Positions 1 through 9,037 of a stretch of 64,000 nucleotides of DNA are shown one piece after another; position 1 is the stretch's first letter, and the number at the start of each line of letters is the position of its first letter. A model generated the notes under the pieces. It ran no database searches and had not been told where the DNA came from. It was given only the letters and a program-made list of their open reading frames with translations. Source of the stretch: Pseudoxanthomonas sp. GM95 (GTDB lineage: Bacteria; Pseudomonadota; Gammaproteobacteria; Xanthomonadales; Xanthomonadaceae); the NCBI RefSeq assembly GCF_900109775.1, contig NZ_FOAX01000002.1, positions 1,240,001 to 1,304,000 on the forward strand, written 5' to 3'. Made by a program: the position numbers and the translations under genes.

Positions 1-40
1 GGTGTTCGAGGTCGCGCAGCGAGGGGGTGTTCTGGGACAT
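1..40 (-). CDS. gcvP: Glycine dehydrogenase (decarboxylating), N-terminal fragment
   Basis: Only the first 13 codons are inside the window; the gene continues to the left. The peptide MSQNTPSLRDLEH matches the usual start of xanthomonad GcvP, the P-protein of the glycine cleavage system, which decarboxylates glycine with pyridoxal phosphate and passes the aminomethyl group to the H-protein. The call is backed mainly by context, because a tandem glycine riboswitch lies directly upstream on the same strand. An in-frame ATG three codons earlier (position 49) is an alternative start. No strong Shine-Dalgarno sequence is visible. The identification from so few residues is inference. Confidence 0.7.
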   Translation of the reverse strand, partial: MSQNTPSLRDLEH

Positions 41-140
41 GGCAGGCATCCGAAGGGTGGGGCACGCGAAAGAGTTGGAAGCCGCGGCCTGCCCGCGATC
101 CGCCATGCGGACCTGTGGGAACGACCACGGTCTTCCTCGC

Positions 141-341
141 GCCCCTCTGTCCTTCTGCCTGAGAGTTTAAAAGCGCGGTCACGCTGCGCTTCGTGCCCCT
201 TCGGCGCCGGCGCCGACCCTCTCGGGCGGCCGGTCTCTCCAGAGTGTGTGCTGCCTGCGGTGGTATCGGGCCTGAGCGATTACGGGCGTTGCGCCTTCGG
301 CAGCGGCCGCCGCCCGAAGGCCTGCGCCGCTTCTCCCACCT
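141..341 (-). ncRNA. Tandem glycine riboswitch
   Basis: Read on the minus strand, two consecutive segments carry the conserved glycine aptamer core. The upstream one (about 341-250) has GCCGAAGGCGCAA followed by a CTCAGGC block. The downstream one (about 247-141) has GGAGAGA, GCCGAAGGGGCA, then AACTCTCAGGCAGAAGGACA and a closing GAGGGG. This is the two-aptamer arrangement known for glycine riboswitches, which usually switch on gcv genes when glycine is plentiful. The RNA would control the gcvP start at 40. No hairpin with a T-run is seen between aptamer two and the start codon, so translational control is more likely than termination, though this is inference. Confidence 0.9.
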
Positions 342-354
342 GAACTACGGGCCG

Positions 355-360
355 ATTATA
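355..360 (-). promoter_or_regulatory. Probable -10 element of the riboswitch-gcvP transcript
   Basis: A perfect TATAAT on the minus strand sits just upstream of the first glycine aptamer, so transcription would begin about 7-10 bases later, near the aptamer's first helix. No good -35 hexamer is visible 16-18 bases upstream; the best match there is CATACG. Confidence 0.55.
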
Positions 361-569
361 CGGGCCGGCCGCGCGCGCGTATGCCCGGGCGCGGCAGGCC
401 GGCGATGCGGTCACGAAACGGCCTGTCCGGCCCATGGGCCGTGACCGGCGGCGGGCGCAGCGCCTATCATTTGCGCACTTTCCCTTGTCGTCTCCGGGCC
501 GCGCGCTACTTGCGCGGCCTGCGCCTTGCCGTTTCCGCGCGCCGGGCGGCCGCCCTTCCAGGATCCTTC

Positions 570-1820
570 ATGCCGTTGCCTGCCACCTCGACCCGTCGTC
601 TCGCCCTGCTGCTGGCGGGGCTGGCGATGTTCGGGCCGTTTTCCATCGACACCATCTTCCCGGCCTTCCCGCAGCTGGCCCAGCGCTTGGGCGTGGACCA
701 GATGGCGGTCCAGCAGACGGTCAGCGTCTACCTGCTGGCCTATGCGGTGATGAGCCTGGCCCACGGCGCGCTGTCCGATGCGTTCGGCCGCAAGCGGGTG
801 ATCCTGGGCGGGCTGGTGGTGTTTGTGGGCGCTTCGGTGGGTTGCGCGCTGTCGCGCGATCTGGGGACGTTGCTGGCGTTCCGCGCGCTGCAGGGCTTTT
901 CGGCCGGCGCCGGCATGATCGTCGGCCGCGCGGTGATCCGCGATCTCTACGACGGCCATCTGGCGCAGAAGCTGATGAGCCAGGTGTCGATGATCTTCGG
1001 CATCGCGCCGGCGATCGCGCCGATCATCGGCGGCTGGATCTTGGGCGCCGGCGCGGGCTGGCCGGTGATCTTCTGGTTCCTGGTCGCCTTCGGCCTGGTC
1101 CTGCTGGTGGCCACCCAGGTGTGGCTGCCGGAAACCCATCCGGTCGCCGCGCGCACGCCGCTTTCTGTCGGCGGATTGTGGCAAGGCTATAAGGCGATCG
1201 CGCTGGATCGCCGCTTCCAGCGCCTGGCCGCGGCCGGTGCGTTCATGTTCGGCGGGATCTTCCTGTACATCGCCTCGGCGCCGGTGTTCGTCATGGACCT
1301 GCTGCACAAGACCGAGCAGGATTTCGCCTGGCTGTTCATCCCGACCATCGGCGGCATGACCCTGGGCTCGTGGCTGTCCGGGCGCATGGCCGGCAAGTTG
1401 AAGCCCGCCGCCCAGGTGCGCGTGGGCTTCATCTGTTGCGCGGTGGCCAGCGCGGCCAGCATCGCCTATGCGTCGCTATCGCCCACCTTCGAAGTGCCGT
1501 GGGCGGTGCTGCCGATCTTCGTGGCCGGCACCGGCATGGGCCTGGTGTTCCCGATCCTGGCGCTGGCGGTGCTGGACCTGTATCCGCGCCAGCGCGGCCT
1601 GGCCTCGTCGCTGCAGGCCTTCGTGCAGCTGACGCTCAACGCGGTGGTGGCCGGCGTGCTGTCGCCGCTGGTCGCGCACGAGCCGCTCAAGCTGTCGCTG
1701 GGCGCCACCGCATTCTTCATCGCCGGCTGGCTGTGCTGGAAAGCCGATCGCCGCGCCGGCCGACGCCTGCCACGCCAGGATGCGATCACCCCGCGCCTGG
1801 AGCCGGCCGACGGCGCCTGA
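570..1820 (+). CDS. Bcr/CflA family multidrug efflux MFS transporter
   Basis: A 416-residue inner-membrane transporter of the major facilitator superfamily, Bcr/CflA drug-resistance branch, which exports bicyclomycin, chloramphenicol and similar compounds by proton antiport. The MFS motif A is seen as ALSDAFGRKRVILGG near residues 67-81, followed by the branch-typical RALQGFSAGAGMIVGRAV. About twelve hydrophobic segments fill the chain. The ATG at 570 is chosen because the family's N-terminus begins with such a short basic stretch (STRRLALLLAG); upstream in-frame codons to 381 read as low-complexity Arg/Ala sequence. The substrate cannot be told from sequence. It reads away from gcvP and ends just before the terminator of the convergent TonB receptor gene. 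Confidence 0.88.
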   Translation: MPLPATSTRRLALLLAGLAMFGPFSIDTIFPAFPQLAQRLGVDQMAVQQTVSVYLLAYAVMSLAHGALSDAFGRKRVILGGLVVFVGASVGCALSRDLGTLLAFRALQGFSAGAGMIVGRAVIRDLYDGHLAQKLMSQVSMIFGIAPAIAPIIGGWILGAGAGWPVIFWFLVAFGLVLLVATQVWLPETHPVAARTPLSVGGLWQGYKAIALDRRFQRLAAAGAFMFGGIFLYIASAPVFVMDLLHKTEQDFAWLFIPTIGGMTLGSWLSGRMAGKLKPAAQVRVGFICCAVASAASIAYASLSPTFEVPWAVLPIFVAGTGMGLVFPILALAVLDLYPRQRGLASSLQAFVQLTLNAVVAGVLSPLVAHEPLKLSLGATAFFIAGWLCWKADRRAGRRLPRQDAITPRLEPADGA

Positions 1821-1829
1821 GCGCCGCGC

Positions 1830-1861
1830 AAAAAAAGGGCGCCACGAATCCCGTGGCGCCC
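1830..1861 (-). terminator. Rho-independent terminator of the TonB receptor gene
   Basis: On the minus strand a strong hairpin, GGGCGCCACG paired with CGTGGCGCCC around a five-base loop (1837-1861), is followed at once by seven T residues. It lies 24 bases after the receptor stop codon. Read from the plus strand it is preceded by A residues and has no T-run, so it mainly serves the minus-strand gene. Confidence 0.9.
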
Positions 1862-1884
1862 ATGTCTATCCAAGCGGTGACCGA

Positions 1885-4551
1885 TCAGAACTTGTAGTTC
1901 ATGCCCAGCAGGTAGGTGCGGCCGTACTCGGAGAACTTGGCCGGGCGATCGGAGAAGGTGTTGTATTGCTTGAACGGCTCGTCGGTGACGTTGTTGACCT
2001 GGAACAGGAACGACAGGTCCTTCAACGGGCCGGACTGGAAGACATAGCCCAGCTGGAAATCCACCACCGCCTCGGCGTCGAAGGTCTGTAGCGCGGGGTC
2101 GCCGCCGGTAGCGATGACCTCACCGACGAAGTGCGAGCGCGTGCGCCGGCTGGCGCGGGCCGAGAAGCCCCAGCGTTCGAAGTACAGCGTGGTGCTGGAC
2201 ACGTAGTTGGACAGGCCGGGCAGTCGGTCGAAGCCATTCTGGGGCTCGATCGCGCTGGTGGTATCGGAGTAACTGGTCTGCAGGCCAAATCCTTCCAGCG
2301 GCGACCACAGCAGGTCGAACGGCATCGACAGGGCCAGCTCGTAGCCGTGGATCTTGCCGCCCTCACCATTGATCGGCTGGGTGAACTTGCCGGCGAAGCC
2401 TGCGTCGGCCGGATACTGCGCGGCCGGGTAGGGCGTGTTGCGGATATCGAAGTCGGTGATCGCGTTGACGATGTAGGAGCGCAGGTCCTTGTAGAAGTAC
2501 GCGGCGCTGAAATAGCCCTTGTTGCCGCCGAAGTACCACTCGTAGGACAGGTCGGCCGCGTTGGCGATCCACGGCTTGAGCTTGGTGTTGCCGCCGGTAG
2601 CGGTCCAGATCTCCTGGGTCGCGTCGTAGCCGATGTCGAAGTTCACCCGCAGGTCGTCCATGCGCGGGCGCGCCATCTGCCGGCCCAGGCCGAGGCGGAC
2701 ATACTGGTCGGCCGGAAACTGGAAGGTCAGGTTGAGGCTGGGCAGGTACTCCATGTAGCTCAGGCCGGCGTTGGTTTCCTCACCGATGGCATTGCCCGAA
2801 TAGGTTGCGGTGCCGGACGAGGACTGGTCGGTATTGACCGCGCGGATGCCGACGTTGCCCTTGACCGGGATCGAGCCCAGGTCAGTGTTGATGTCGGCCT
2901 GCAGGTAGAAGGTGCCCACGCGCTCGCGCACTTCCCAATCCTTCTTGGCGATGTCCGGGTGATCCTTCTCCAGCTGGTAGTAGACGGTGTCCACCAGCTG
3001 CATCGGGTCCAGCGACACGAACGAATCCAGGCCGGCGAAACCAAGCCCGCGCACGGTGGCCAGGTCACTGGTGATCGCACCGGGCACGTTCTCGGTGCAC
3101 TCCTGGGTGATGCACAGGGTGAACTCCTGTGAATCACGCGACTTGACGCGGTCAGTGAAGTTGGCGCCGAAGCGGATCTTGCTGAACATGCTTTCGTCGA
3201 AGGACCGTTCCAGGTCGATCCGCGTGGCGGTGAGCTGGTCCTTGACCTTGAACTTCTTCAGGTAACCGGCCTGGGCGCGGTCGCCACCCCAGCCGCCCGG
3301 ATCCATCAGCGAGAACGCATCCAGGTCGGTGAAGTCCTGGCCGAAGTCGAAGTCGAAATAGCCATCGGGGTTGTAGGTGTAGCCCAGTTCCACCGGCGCG
3401 GCGCTGGCAGCATAGGTTTCCAGCACGGTTTCGTCGCGATGGCCGATCGAGGTACTGATGTCGGTGCTCAGGGTCCAGGCTTCGGCGAACTTCAGCTTGT
3501 TGTTCCAACCGATCGACAGCAGCTTGTCATTGGCGCCGTTGTAATCGTTGCGCAGCACGACCGGGCTGGCCGTGGCAGTGCCCTGGGTGACGGTGCCGTT
3601 GCCGCTGGTCTGGCCCACGGTGTCGGTGGCGAGGCCGAACTGCACGCCGCGCTTGTTCTCGTCGCGGTCGAACTTGGAATAGAACACGTCCAGCACGCTG
3701 GAGAAATTCTCGTTCGGTTCCCATTGCAGCGTGGCGGCGAAGCCGTCTCGGGTGTTGTCGCGCTCATAGGTGAACAGGTCCGAGCCGCTCAGGCCGCCGT
3801 TGCCGTCGTAACCCCAGGAGTTGAACTCGTAGCCCTGGCCCGGATTGTTCAGATGCGCGTAGCCCAGCGCCAGGCCGACGGTGCGGTCGGCGAACTGGTC
3901 GATGTAGGACAGGCTGTAGCGCTCGCCGAACTTCTTCTGGTCCTCGATCTTGTTCATGTCGCGGCGGTAGTTGACCGCGGTGACGCGCTCGTCGAAGGAC
4001 AGCGGACGCACCGTCTGCAGGTCCACCGTGCCCGACAGGCCCTGGTTGATCTGCGCGGCGTCGGCGGTCTTGCTCACCACCACCTGGCTCACCAGTTCCG
4101 ACGGGTACTGGTCGAACTCGACGCCGCGGTTGATGTTGAGGCTGACCTGCTCGCGGCCGTTGAGGTTGGTGGTGGCGAACCCACCATCAAACCCGCGGAT
4201 GTTGATCTGCTGCGCGCGGCCGTTGTAGCGCTGCGCGGTCAGGCCGGGCAGGCGCGCGATGGAGTCGGCGATGCTGGCGTCGGGCAGCTTGCCGATGTCT
4301 TCGGCCGAGATCGCCTCGACGATGTTGTCCATCGATTGCTTGGTATCGATGGCCGCCTCGATCCCGCGACGGATGCCGGTGACCTTGACCCGGTCCAGGT
4401 CGGTCGCCTTGCCATCAGTCTTGTCGGTGCTGTCGTCGGCGGGCGTGCCCGGCGGATCGGTCGGCGCGCTCTGCGCGGCGGCATGGGTGGTGGCCAGCGT
4501 CAGCGCCGAGGCCAGGGCCACGCACAGCAGGTTGCGCTTGGGAGTCAACAT
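1885..4551 (-). CDS. TonB-dependent receptor, likely maltodextrin uptake
   Basis: An 888-residue outer-membrane transporter. Residues 1-26 form a signal peptide ending in AAAQ. A plug domain follows (about 55-185), containing DNIVEAISAEDIGKLPDASI and INIRGFDGG, typical of the xanthomonad/Caulobacter carbohydrate TonB receptors such as Caulobacter MalA. The rest is a beta-barrel ending in the expected aromatic residue (YLLGMNYKF). The ATG at 4551 has a strong ribosome site (GGAGGGGAAA). The gene is divergent from an exported amylase and opens a starch-degradation locus, so import of maltodextrins into the periplasm is the inferred job. Energy would come from TonB-ExbBD encoded elsewhere. A LacI-type operator lies about 140 bp upstream and a strong terminator follows. 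Confidence 0.9.
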   Translation of the reverse strand: MLTPKRNLLCVALASALTLATTHAAAQSAPTDPPGTPADDSTDKTDGKATDLDRVKVTGIRRGIEAAIDTKQSMDNIVEAISAEDIGKLPDASIADSIARLPGLTAQRYNGRAQQINIRGFDGGFATTNLNGREQVSLNINRGVEFDQYPSELVSQVVVSKTADAAQINQGLSGTVDLQTVRPLSFDERVTAVNYRRDMNKIEDQKKFGERYSLSYIDQFADRTVGLALGYAHLNNPGQGYEFNSWGYDGNGGLSGSDLFTYERDNTRDGFAATLQWEPNENFSSVLDVFYSKFDRDENKRGVQFGLATDTVGQTSGNGTVTQGTATASPVVLRNDYNGANDKLLSIGWNNKLKFAEAWTLSTDISTSIGHRDETVLETYAASAAPVELGYTYNPDGYFDFDFGQDFTDLDAFSLMDPGGWGGDRAQAGYLKKFKVKDQLTATRIDLERSFDESMFSKIRFGANFTDRVKSRDSQEFTLCITQECTENVPGAITSDLATVRGLGFAGLDSFVSLDPMQLVDTVYYQLEKDHPDIAKKDWEVRERVGTFYLQADINTDLGSIPVKGNVGIRAVNTDQSSSGTATYSGNAIGEETNAGLSYMEYLPSLNLTFQFPADQYVRLGLGRQMARPRMDDLRVNFDIGYDATQEIWTATGGNTKLKPWIANAADLSYEWYFGGNKGYFSAAYFYKDLRSYIVNAITDFDIRNTPYPAAQYPADAGFAGKFTQPINGEGGKIHGYELALSMPFDLLWSPLEGFGLQTSYSDTTSAIEPQNGFDRLPGLSNYVSSTTLYFERWGFSARASRRTRSHFVGEVIATGGDPALQTFDAEAVVDFQLGYVFQSGPLKDLSFLFQVNNVTDEPFKQYNTFSDRPAKFSEYGRTYLLGMNYKF

Positions 4552-4693
4552 TTTCCCCTCCAGTCAATGTTGGTACTGCGATTCAAGTTGCGGACCGGCT
4601 CCCCCTCTGGGCCGGTGCTTCGCCAAGGCAGAAAAACATGGCCTTTTCGAATGGGCGGCAATGGTAGTGCCGGCTCGCGCCGATGCATCGGCC

Positions 4694-4709
4694 TGCATAC
4701 GTATTCATG
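4694..4709. promoter_or_regulatory. Candidate LacI-family operator, copy 1
   Basis: The sequence TGCATACGTATTCATG contains an almost perfect palindrome, TG(C/A)ATACGTAT(T/G)CA. It lies between the divergent TonB receptor (start 4551) and amylase (start 4781), 71 bp before the amylase ATG. The identical 16 bases occur in reverse orientation at 13505-13520 between the other two divergent genes of the same locus. LacI-family proteins bind such even-length palindromes with central CG, so this is the likely target of the regulator at 17012-18058. Confidence 0.75.
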
Positions 4710-4780
4710 ACGCGACGATGACGATCGGCGCGCTACGCATTGCTACGGTGCGTTCCGCATCGGGGCGGAGGAATGCGCAT

Positions 4781-7423
4781 ATGGCGAGGAAGAAACGGTT
4801 TCAGCGGCCTGCGGGCGCAACATGCTGCATTGCACGAAGCGCTTTGCGCATCGCGTTGGCAGCGGGTGTGCTGGCAAGTGGCGCGGTCAATGCACAGGAA
4901 GGACCACTGCACGTGCCGTCACCGGACTGGCGCGACCAGGTCATCTACTTCGCGATGATCGACCGCTTCGCCGATGGCGATCCGCGCAACAACGACCAGC
5001 ACGCCGATGAATACGATCCGGCCGACAGCGCACGCTTCAGCGGCGGCGACCTGGCCGGCCTGCGCCAGCGGCTGGATTACATCGCTGGCCTGGGCGCAAC
5101 CACGCTGTGGATCACCCCGCCGGTTGCCAACCAGTGGTGGAATCCGCGCGTGCGCTACGGCGGGTATCACGGCTACTGGGCCAGCGATTTTTCCGCGGTC
5201 GATGCGCACTTCGGTACGCTGGCCGATTACCAAGCGCTGTCGCGCGACCTGCACGGGCGTGGCATGTACCTGGTGCAGGACATCGTGGTGAACCATACCG
5301 GCGACTGGTTCGGCTACGACGGCGCGTGGGACCCGAAGGACCCGGCCAGGCACTTCTTCCGCCAGACCGACACGCAAAAGCGGCAGGCGCCGGTGCAGGC
5401 ACCGTTCGACCGCAACGATGCGCGCGATCCAGCCCAGCGTGCCGAGGCGATCTATCACTGGACGCCGGACATCCGCAGCTTCGCCGACCAGGCGCAGATG
5501 CTGGACTGGCAGCTCGCCGGGCTGGACGACCTCAATACCGACAATCCACGCGTGCAGCAGGTGCTGCGCGATACCTACGCCGACTGGGTGCGCAAAGTGG
5601 GCGTGGACGGCTTCCGCGTGGATACGGCGTTCTATGTGCCGCCGGCGTTCTTCGATGCGTTCCTGCACGCTCCCGATCCGGCGCATCCGGGCGTGGAAGT
5701 GGTGGCGCGGCAGACCGGGCGCGATGACTTCCTCTCCTTCGGTGAAGGCTTCGGCCTGGATCGTCCGGGCGAGGACACGCAGGCCAGGCGGATCGAAACC
5801 TATGTGCGCGATGCGGCCGGCAAGCCGCTGATGCCGGGCATGCTGAACTTCCCGCTGTACGGCACCGCGACCGAGGTCTTCGCGCGCGGCAGACCGACCG
5901 CGGACCTGGCTTTCCGCATCACCAACATGATGCAGGTCCATCGCGATCCGCATCGCATGCCGAGCTTCATCGACAACCACGACGTCGACCGCTTCCTGTC
6001 CAACGGCAGCACGCCGGCGCTGAAGCAGGCGTTGCTGATGTTGATGACGCTGCCCGGCATCCCGGTCATCTATTACGGCACCGAGCAGGGCTATACCGGC
6101 CAGCGGACGGCGATGTTCGCGGGCGGCTTCGGCGCGCAGGGGCGCGATCACTTCGACATGCAGGCGCCGCTGTACGCGTATCTGGAATCGGTAATCGCGC
6201 TGCGGCGCGGCGACAAGACGCTGTCGCGCGGCAATCCGACCGTGCTGGCCAGCAGTGCGACCGGACCCGGCGGGCTGGTGTATCGCATCGACTTCGAGGG
6301 CCAGCAGCGGCTGGTGGCGTTCAACACGGCCGCGCATCCGGTGCTGGTGGATGCGATGGACACTGGGCTTGCGGCAGGCGCCAGGCTGGTGCCTGCGTTC
6401 TCCACCGACGCGCCGGGCCAGGCACTGCAGGTCGATGGGCAGGGACGCCTGAACCTGCTGCTGCCGCCGCAGGCAGGCCTGGTGTGGACCGTGCAGGCGG
6501 ACGCGAACACGAAAGCCAAACCCGCGTCGGCAAGCCCCGCGCCGCGTGTCGATCCGCTGCCCGCCACGCCGCCCACGCGCGCCTATGCCGTCAGCGGGCA
6601 GGCGGCCCCCGGCACGCAGATCGCCTGGGTCGTCGATGGCGACCTGGCGCAGGCCGCCACCGCGCAGGCTGATGCGCAGGGGCGTTGGAAGCTCGACGCC
6701 GATGCGTCGAGCCTGGCCGATCCGGACGTGCCGCATCGCGGCGTGGCCTGGGATGGCAGTCAGGCCTCGGCGCCGCAGGTGTTCCGGATCAATCGCGAAT
6801 GGACGCCGGTCGCCGCGGTGGACGATCCGGCTGGCGATGACTGCGGTCCAAGCGGGCGCTATCGCTATTTCAAGGATCCCGGCCGCGACACGCGCGGCAC
6901 GCTGGACCTACGCGCGGCCAAGGTGGAGCGTGCCGGTAATGTCCTGCGCCTGACCCTGCGCACAGAACGCATGCTCGACGTGTGGCAGCTTCCCAACGGC
7001 TTCGACCATGTGGCGTTCACCGTCTACCTTTCCGTGCCGGGGATGCCGGGTCCTGCCGCGATGCCGCTGCAGAACGACGTGCTACCCGATGGCCTGCATT
7101 GGCAATATCGCCTGCGCGTGCACGGCGCCAGTGCGGTGCTGACCTCCGCCGAGGGGGCTGATGCCGGCAACGAAGGCACGCCGCTGCTGCCGGCGCCGCG
7201 CGTCGAAGCCGTGCCGGAGCATGGCGAGGTGATCCTCACCGTGCCCACGTCTGCGTTGCCGGATGGCGGCACGCTGGTCATCAACACCTGGGACTACGAC
7301 GGCGGCTATCGCGCCCTGGTGCCATCGCCGCAGGGCATGGCCTTCGGTGGCGGCGACGGGCGCCACGATCCGCTGTGGATGGACCAGATGACGCTGGTGC
7401 TGCCGGCACAGTCCGCGCCATGA
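4781..7423 (+). CDS. Exported alpha-amylase (GH13) with C-terminal glucodextranase-like domain
   Basis: An 880-residue secreted or periplasmic glycoside hydrolase cutting alpha-1,4-glucans. The start at 4781 follows GGAGGAA at the right spacing. Residues 1-40 are a basic, hydrophobic export signal ending in AVNAQ. The GH13 barrel starts at DQVIYFAMIDRFADGD. Catalytic residues are the nucleophile Asp281 (DGFRVD), acid/base Glu322 (SFGEGF) and Asp401 (DNHD). After about residue 600 comes a Pro/Ala-rich linker, then a region (about 680-880) resembling the C-terminal beta domain of glucodextranase and related amylases (DPAGDDCGPSGRYRY, NTWDYDGGYR). It is divergent from the receptor with a putative operator between them, and the halogenase-like gene follows 103 bp downstream. 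Exact substrate preference is not visible. Confidence 0.88.
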   Translation: MARKKRFQRPAGATCCIARSALRIALAAGVLASGAVNAQEGPLHVPSPDWRDQVIYFAMIDRFADGDPRNNDQHADEYDPADSARFSGGDLAGLRQRLDYIAGLGATTLWITPPVANQWWNPRVRYGGYHGYWASDFSAVDAHFGTLADYQALSRDLHGRGMYLVQDIVVNHTGDWFGYDGAWDPKDPARHFFRQTDTQKRQAPVQAPFDRNDARDPAQRAEAIYHWTPDIRSFADQAQMLDWQLAGLDDLNTDNPRVQQVLRDTYADWVRKVGVDGFRVDTAFYVPPAFFDAFLHAPDPAHPGVEVVARQTGRDDFLSFGEGFGLDRPGEDTQARRIETYVRDAAGKPLMPGMLNFPLYGTATEVFARGRPTADLAFRITNMMQVHRDPHRMPSFIDNHDVDRFLSNGSTPALKQALLMLMTLPGIPVIYYGTEQGYTGQRTAMFAGGFGAQGRDHFDMQAPLYAYLESVIALRRGDKTLSRGNPTVLASSATGPGGLVYRIDFEGQQRLVAFNTAAHPVLVDAMDTGLAAGARLVPAFSTDAPGQALQVDGQGRLNLLLPPQAGLVWTVQADANTKAKPASASPAPRVDPLPATPPTRAYAVSGQAAPGTQIAWVVDGDLAQAATAQADAQGRWKLDADASSLADPDVPHRGVAWDGSQASAPQVFRINREWTPVAAVDDPAGDDCGPSGRYRYFKDPGRDTRGTLDLRAAKVERAGNVLRLTLRTERMLDVWQLPNGFDHVAFTVYLSVPGMPGPAAMPLQNDVLPDGLHWQYRLRVHGASAVLTSAEGADAGNEGTPLLPAPRVEAVPEHGEVILTVPTSALPDGGTLVINTWDYDGGYRALVPSPQGMAFGGGDGRHDPLWMDQMTLVLPAQSAP

Positions 7424-7526
7424 TCGCGATCCAGTCCGGCGATGCTGCGCGGCGGCGTGAACCGTTCGCACAGGTGCGTAGCATTCGTGGCATACGCGCT
7501 TTTCTTCCTACGCTGCAGGACTATCC

Positions 7527-9032
7527 ATGACGCACTCCCAGATCCGCGACATCGTCATCGTTGGCGGCGGCACGGCCGGCTGGATGACCGCCGCGGCCCT
7601 GTCCAAGGTGCTGGGCGGCTACGCGAAGATCACCCTGGTCGAGTCGGAGGAGATCGGCATCGTCGGTGTGGGCGAGGCCACGATCCCGATGATCAAGCTC
7701 TACAACCAGGCGCTGGACCTGGACGAGGATGACTTCATCCGGCAGACGCGCGGCAGCTTCAAGCTGGGCATCGAGTTCGTCGACTGGGGGCGCAAGGGCG
7801 AGTCGTACATCCACGGCTTCGGCAAGATCGGCCGCGATCTGGGCATCGTCAGCTTCCACCACTACTGGCTGAAGATGTTCGCCCAGGGCAAGGCCGCGCC
7901 GCTGGAGCAGTACTCCATCAATACCGCGGCCTGCCACGACAACCGTTTCATGCGCGCGACGCTGGATCGGCCCAACTCGCCACTGGCCGACATCGCCTAC
8001 GCGTATCACTTCGACGCGGCGCTGTATGCGCGCTTCCTGCGCCAGTACGCGGAACGCCGCGGCGTGGTGCGCGTGGAAGGTAGGGTGGTGCACGCGCAGC
8101 AGCGCGGCGAGGATGGCTTCATCACCGCCGTGCAGCTGGACAACGGCCAGTCGCTGGAAGGCCAGTTGTTCATCGATTGCAGCGGCTTCCGCGGCCTGCT
8201 GATCGAGCAGACATTGAAGGCCGGTTACGAGGATTGGACCCACTGGCTGCCATGCGACCGTGCACTGGCCGTACCGTGCGCGTCGGCCGGCCCGCTGACG
8301 CCGTACACGCGCTCGACCGCACGCGAGGCCGGCTGGCAATGGCGCATCCCGCTGCAGCACCGCACCGGCAACGGCTACGTCTATTCCAGCGCGCACATCA
8401 GCGATGACGAGGCCGCCGCCACGCTGCTGGCCAACCTGGACGGCGAGGCGCTGGCCGACCCCAAGCCGCTGCGTTTCGTGACCGGAAAACGGCGCAAGTT
8501 CTGGGACAAGAACGTGATCGCCATTGGCCTCTCCAGCGGTTTCATGGAGCCGCTGGAATCGACCAGCATCCACCTGATCCAGTCCTCGATCGCGCGCCTG
8601 ACCGCGTTCTTCCCGCATGCGGGCTTCGATCCGGTCGACATCGCCACCTTCAACGCGCATGCGGATTTCGAGTTCGATCGCATCCGCGATTTCCTGATCC
8701 TGCATTACCACGCCACCGACCGCGACGACACGCCGTTCTGGAACCAGTGCCGGACCATGGCGATCCCGGATTCGCTTCAACAGCGCATGGACCTGTTCCG
8801 CAGCAGCGGACGCATTTTCCGCGACGCCAACGAGATGTTCGCCGAGGTCAGCTGGCTGCAGGTGATGCATGGCCAGGGCATGCGTCCGGCGAGCTATCAC
8901 CCGCTGGTGGACGTGTATCCGGAAGCCAAGATCGGCCCGTACCTGGACAACATCCGCGGCGTCATCCATGCCTGCGTGCAGAGCATGCCGACGCACGAAC
9001 AGTTCATCGCGGCCAATTGCGCGATCGGCTGA
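7527..9032 (+). CDS. Flavin-dependent tryptophan halogenase family protein
   Basis: A 501-residue FAD enzyme of the tryptophan 7-halogenase (PrnA/RebH) superfamily. The FAD dinucleotide motif GGGTAG is at 13-18. The lysine that forms the chloramine in PrnA (Lys79) is matched by Lys79 here (SFKLGIEF), the halogenase signature WxWxIP is present as WQWRIP (270-275), and the catalytic glutamate region reads PLESTSIH with Glu344. Known relatives beside TonB receptors in xanthomonads and Caulobacter have no proven role, so the substrate is unknown; a true halogenase would also need a separate flavin reductase, which is not in this window. The gene follows the exported amylase on the same strand and converges tail-to-tail with the pullulanase, with only 5 bp between stop codons. 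Confidence 0.88.
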   Translation: MTHSQIRDIVIVGGGTAGWMTAAALSKVLGGYAKITLVESEEIGIVGVGEATIPMIKLYNQALDLDEDDFIRQTRGSFKLGIEFVDWGRKGESYIHGFGKIGRDLGIVSFHHYWLKMFAQGKAAPLEQYSINTAACHDNRFMRATLDRPNSPLADIAYAYHFDAALYARFLRQYAERRGVVRVEGRVVHAQQRGEDGFITAVQLDNGQSLEGQLFIDCSGFRGLLIEQTLKAGYEDWTHWLPCDRALAVPCASAGPLTPYTRSTAREAGWQWRIPLQHRTGNGYVYSSAHISDDEAAATLLANLDGEALADPKPLRFVTGKRRKFWDKNVIAIGLSSGFMEPLESTSIHLIQSSIARLTAFFPHAGFDPVDIATFNAHADFEFDRIRDFLILHYHATDRDDTPFWNQCRTMAIPDSLQQRMDLFRSSGRIFRDANEMFAEVSWLQVMHGQGMRPASYHPLVDVYPEAKIGPYLDNIRGVIHACVQSMPTHEQFIAANCAIG

Positions 9033-9037
9033 TCGCG

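Noticed and set aside
2..343. A 113-codon plus-strand frame at the left edge
   Set aside because: It lies over the glycine riboswitch on the other strand and has no family-like sequence.
3439..4710. A 423-codon frame opposite the TonB receptor
   Set aside because: Complement of the receptor gene and crosses its promoter; Val/Gly/Ala-rich shadow.
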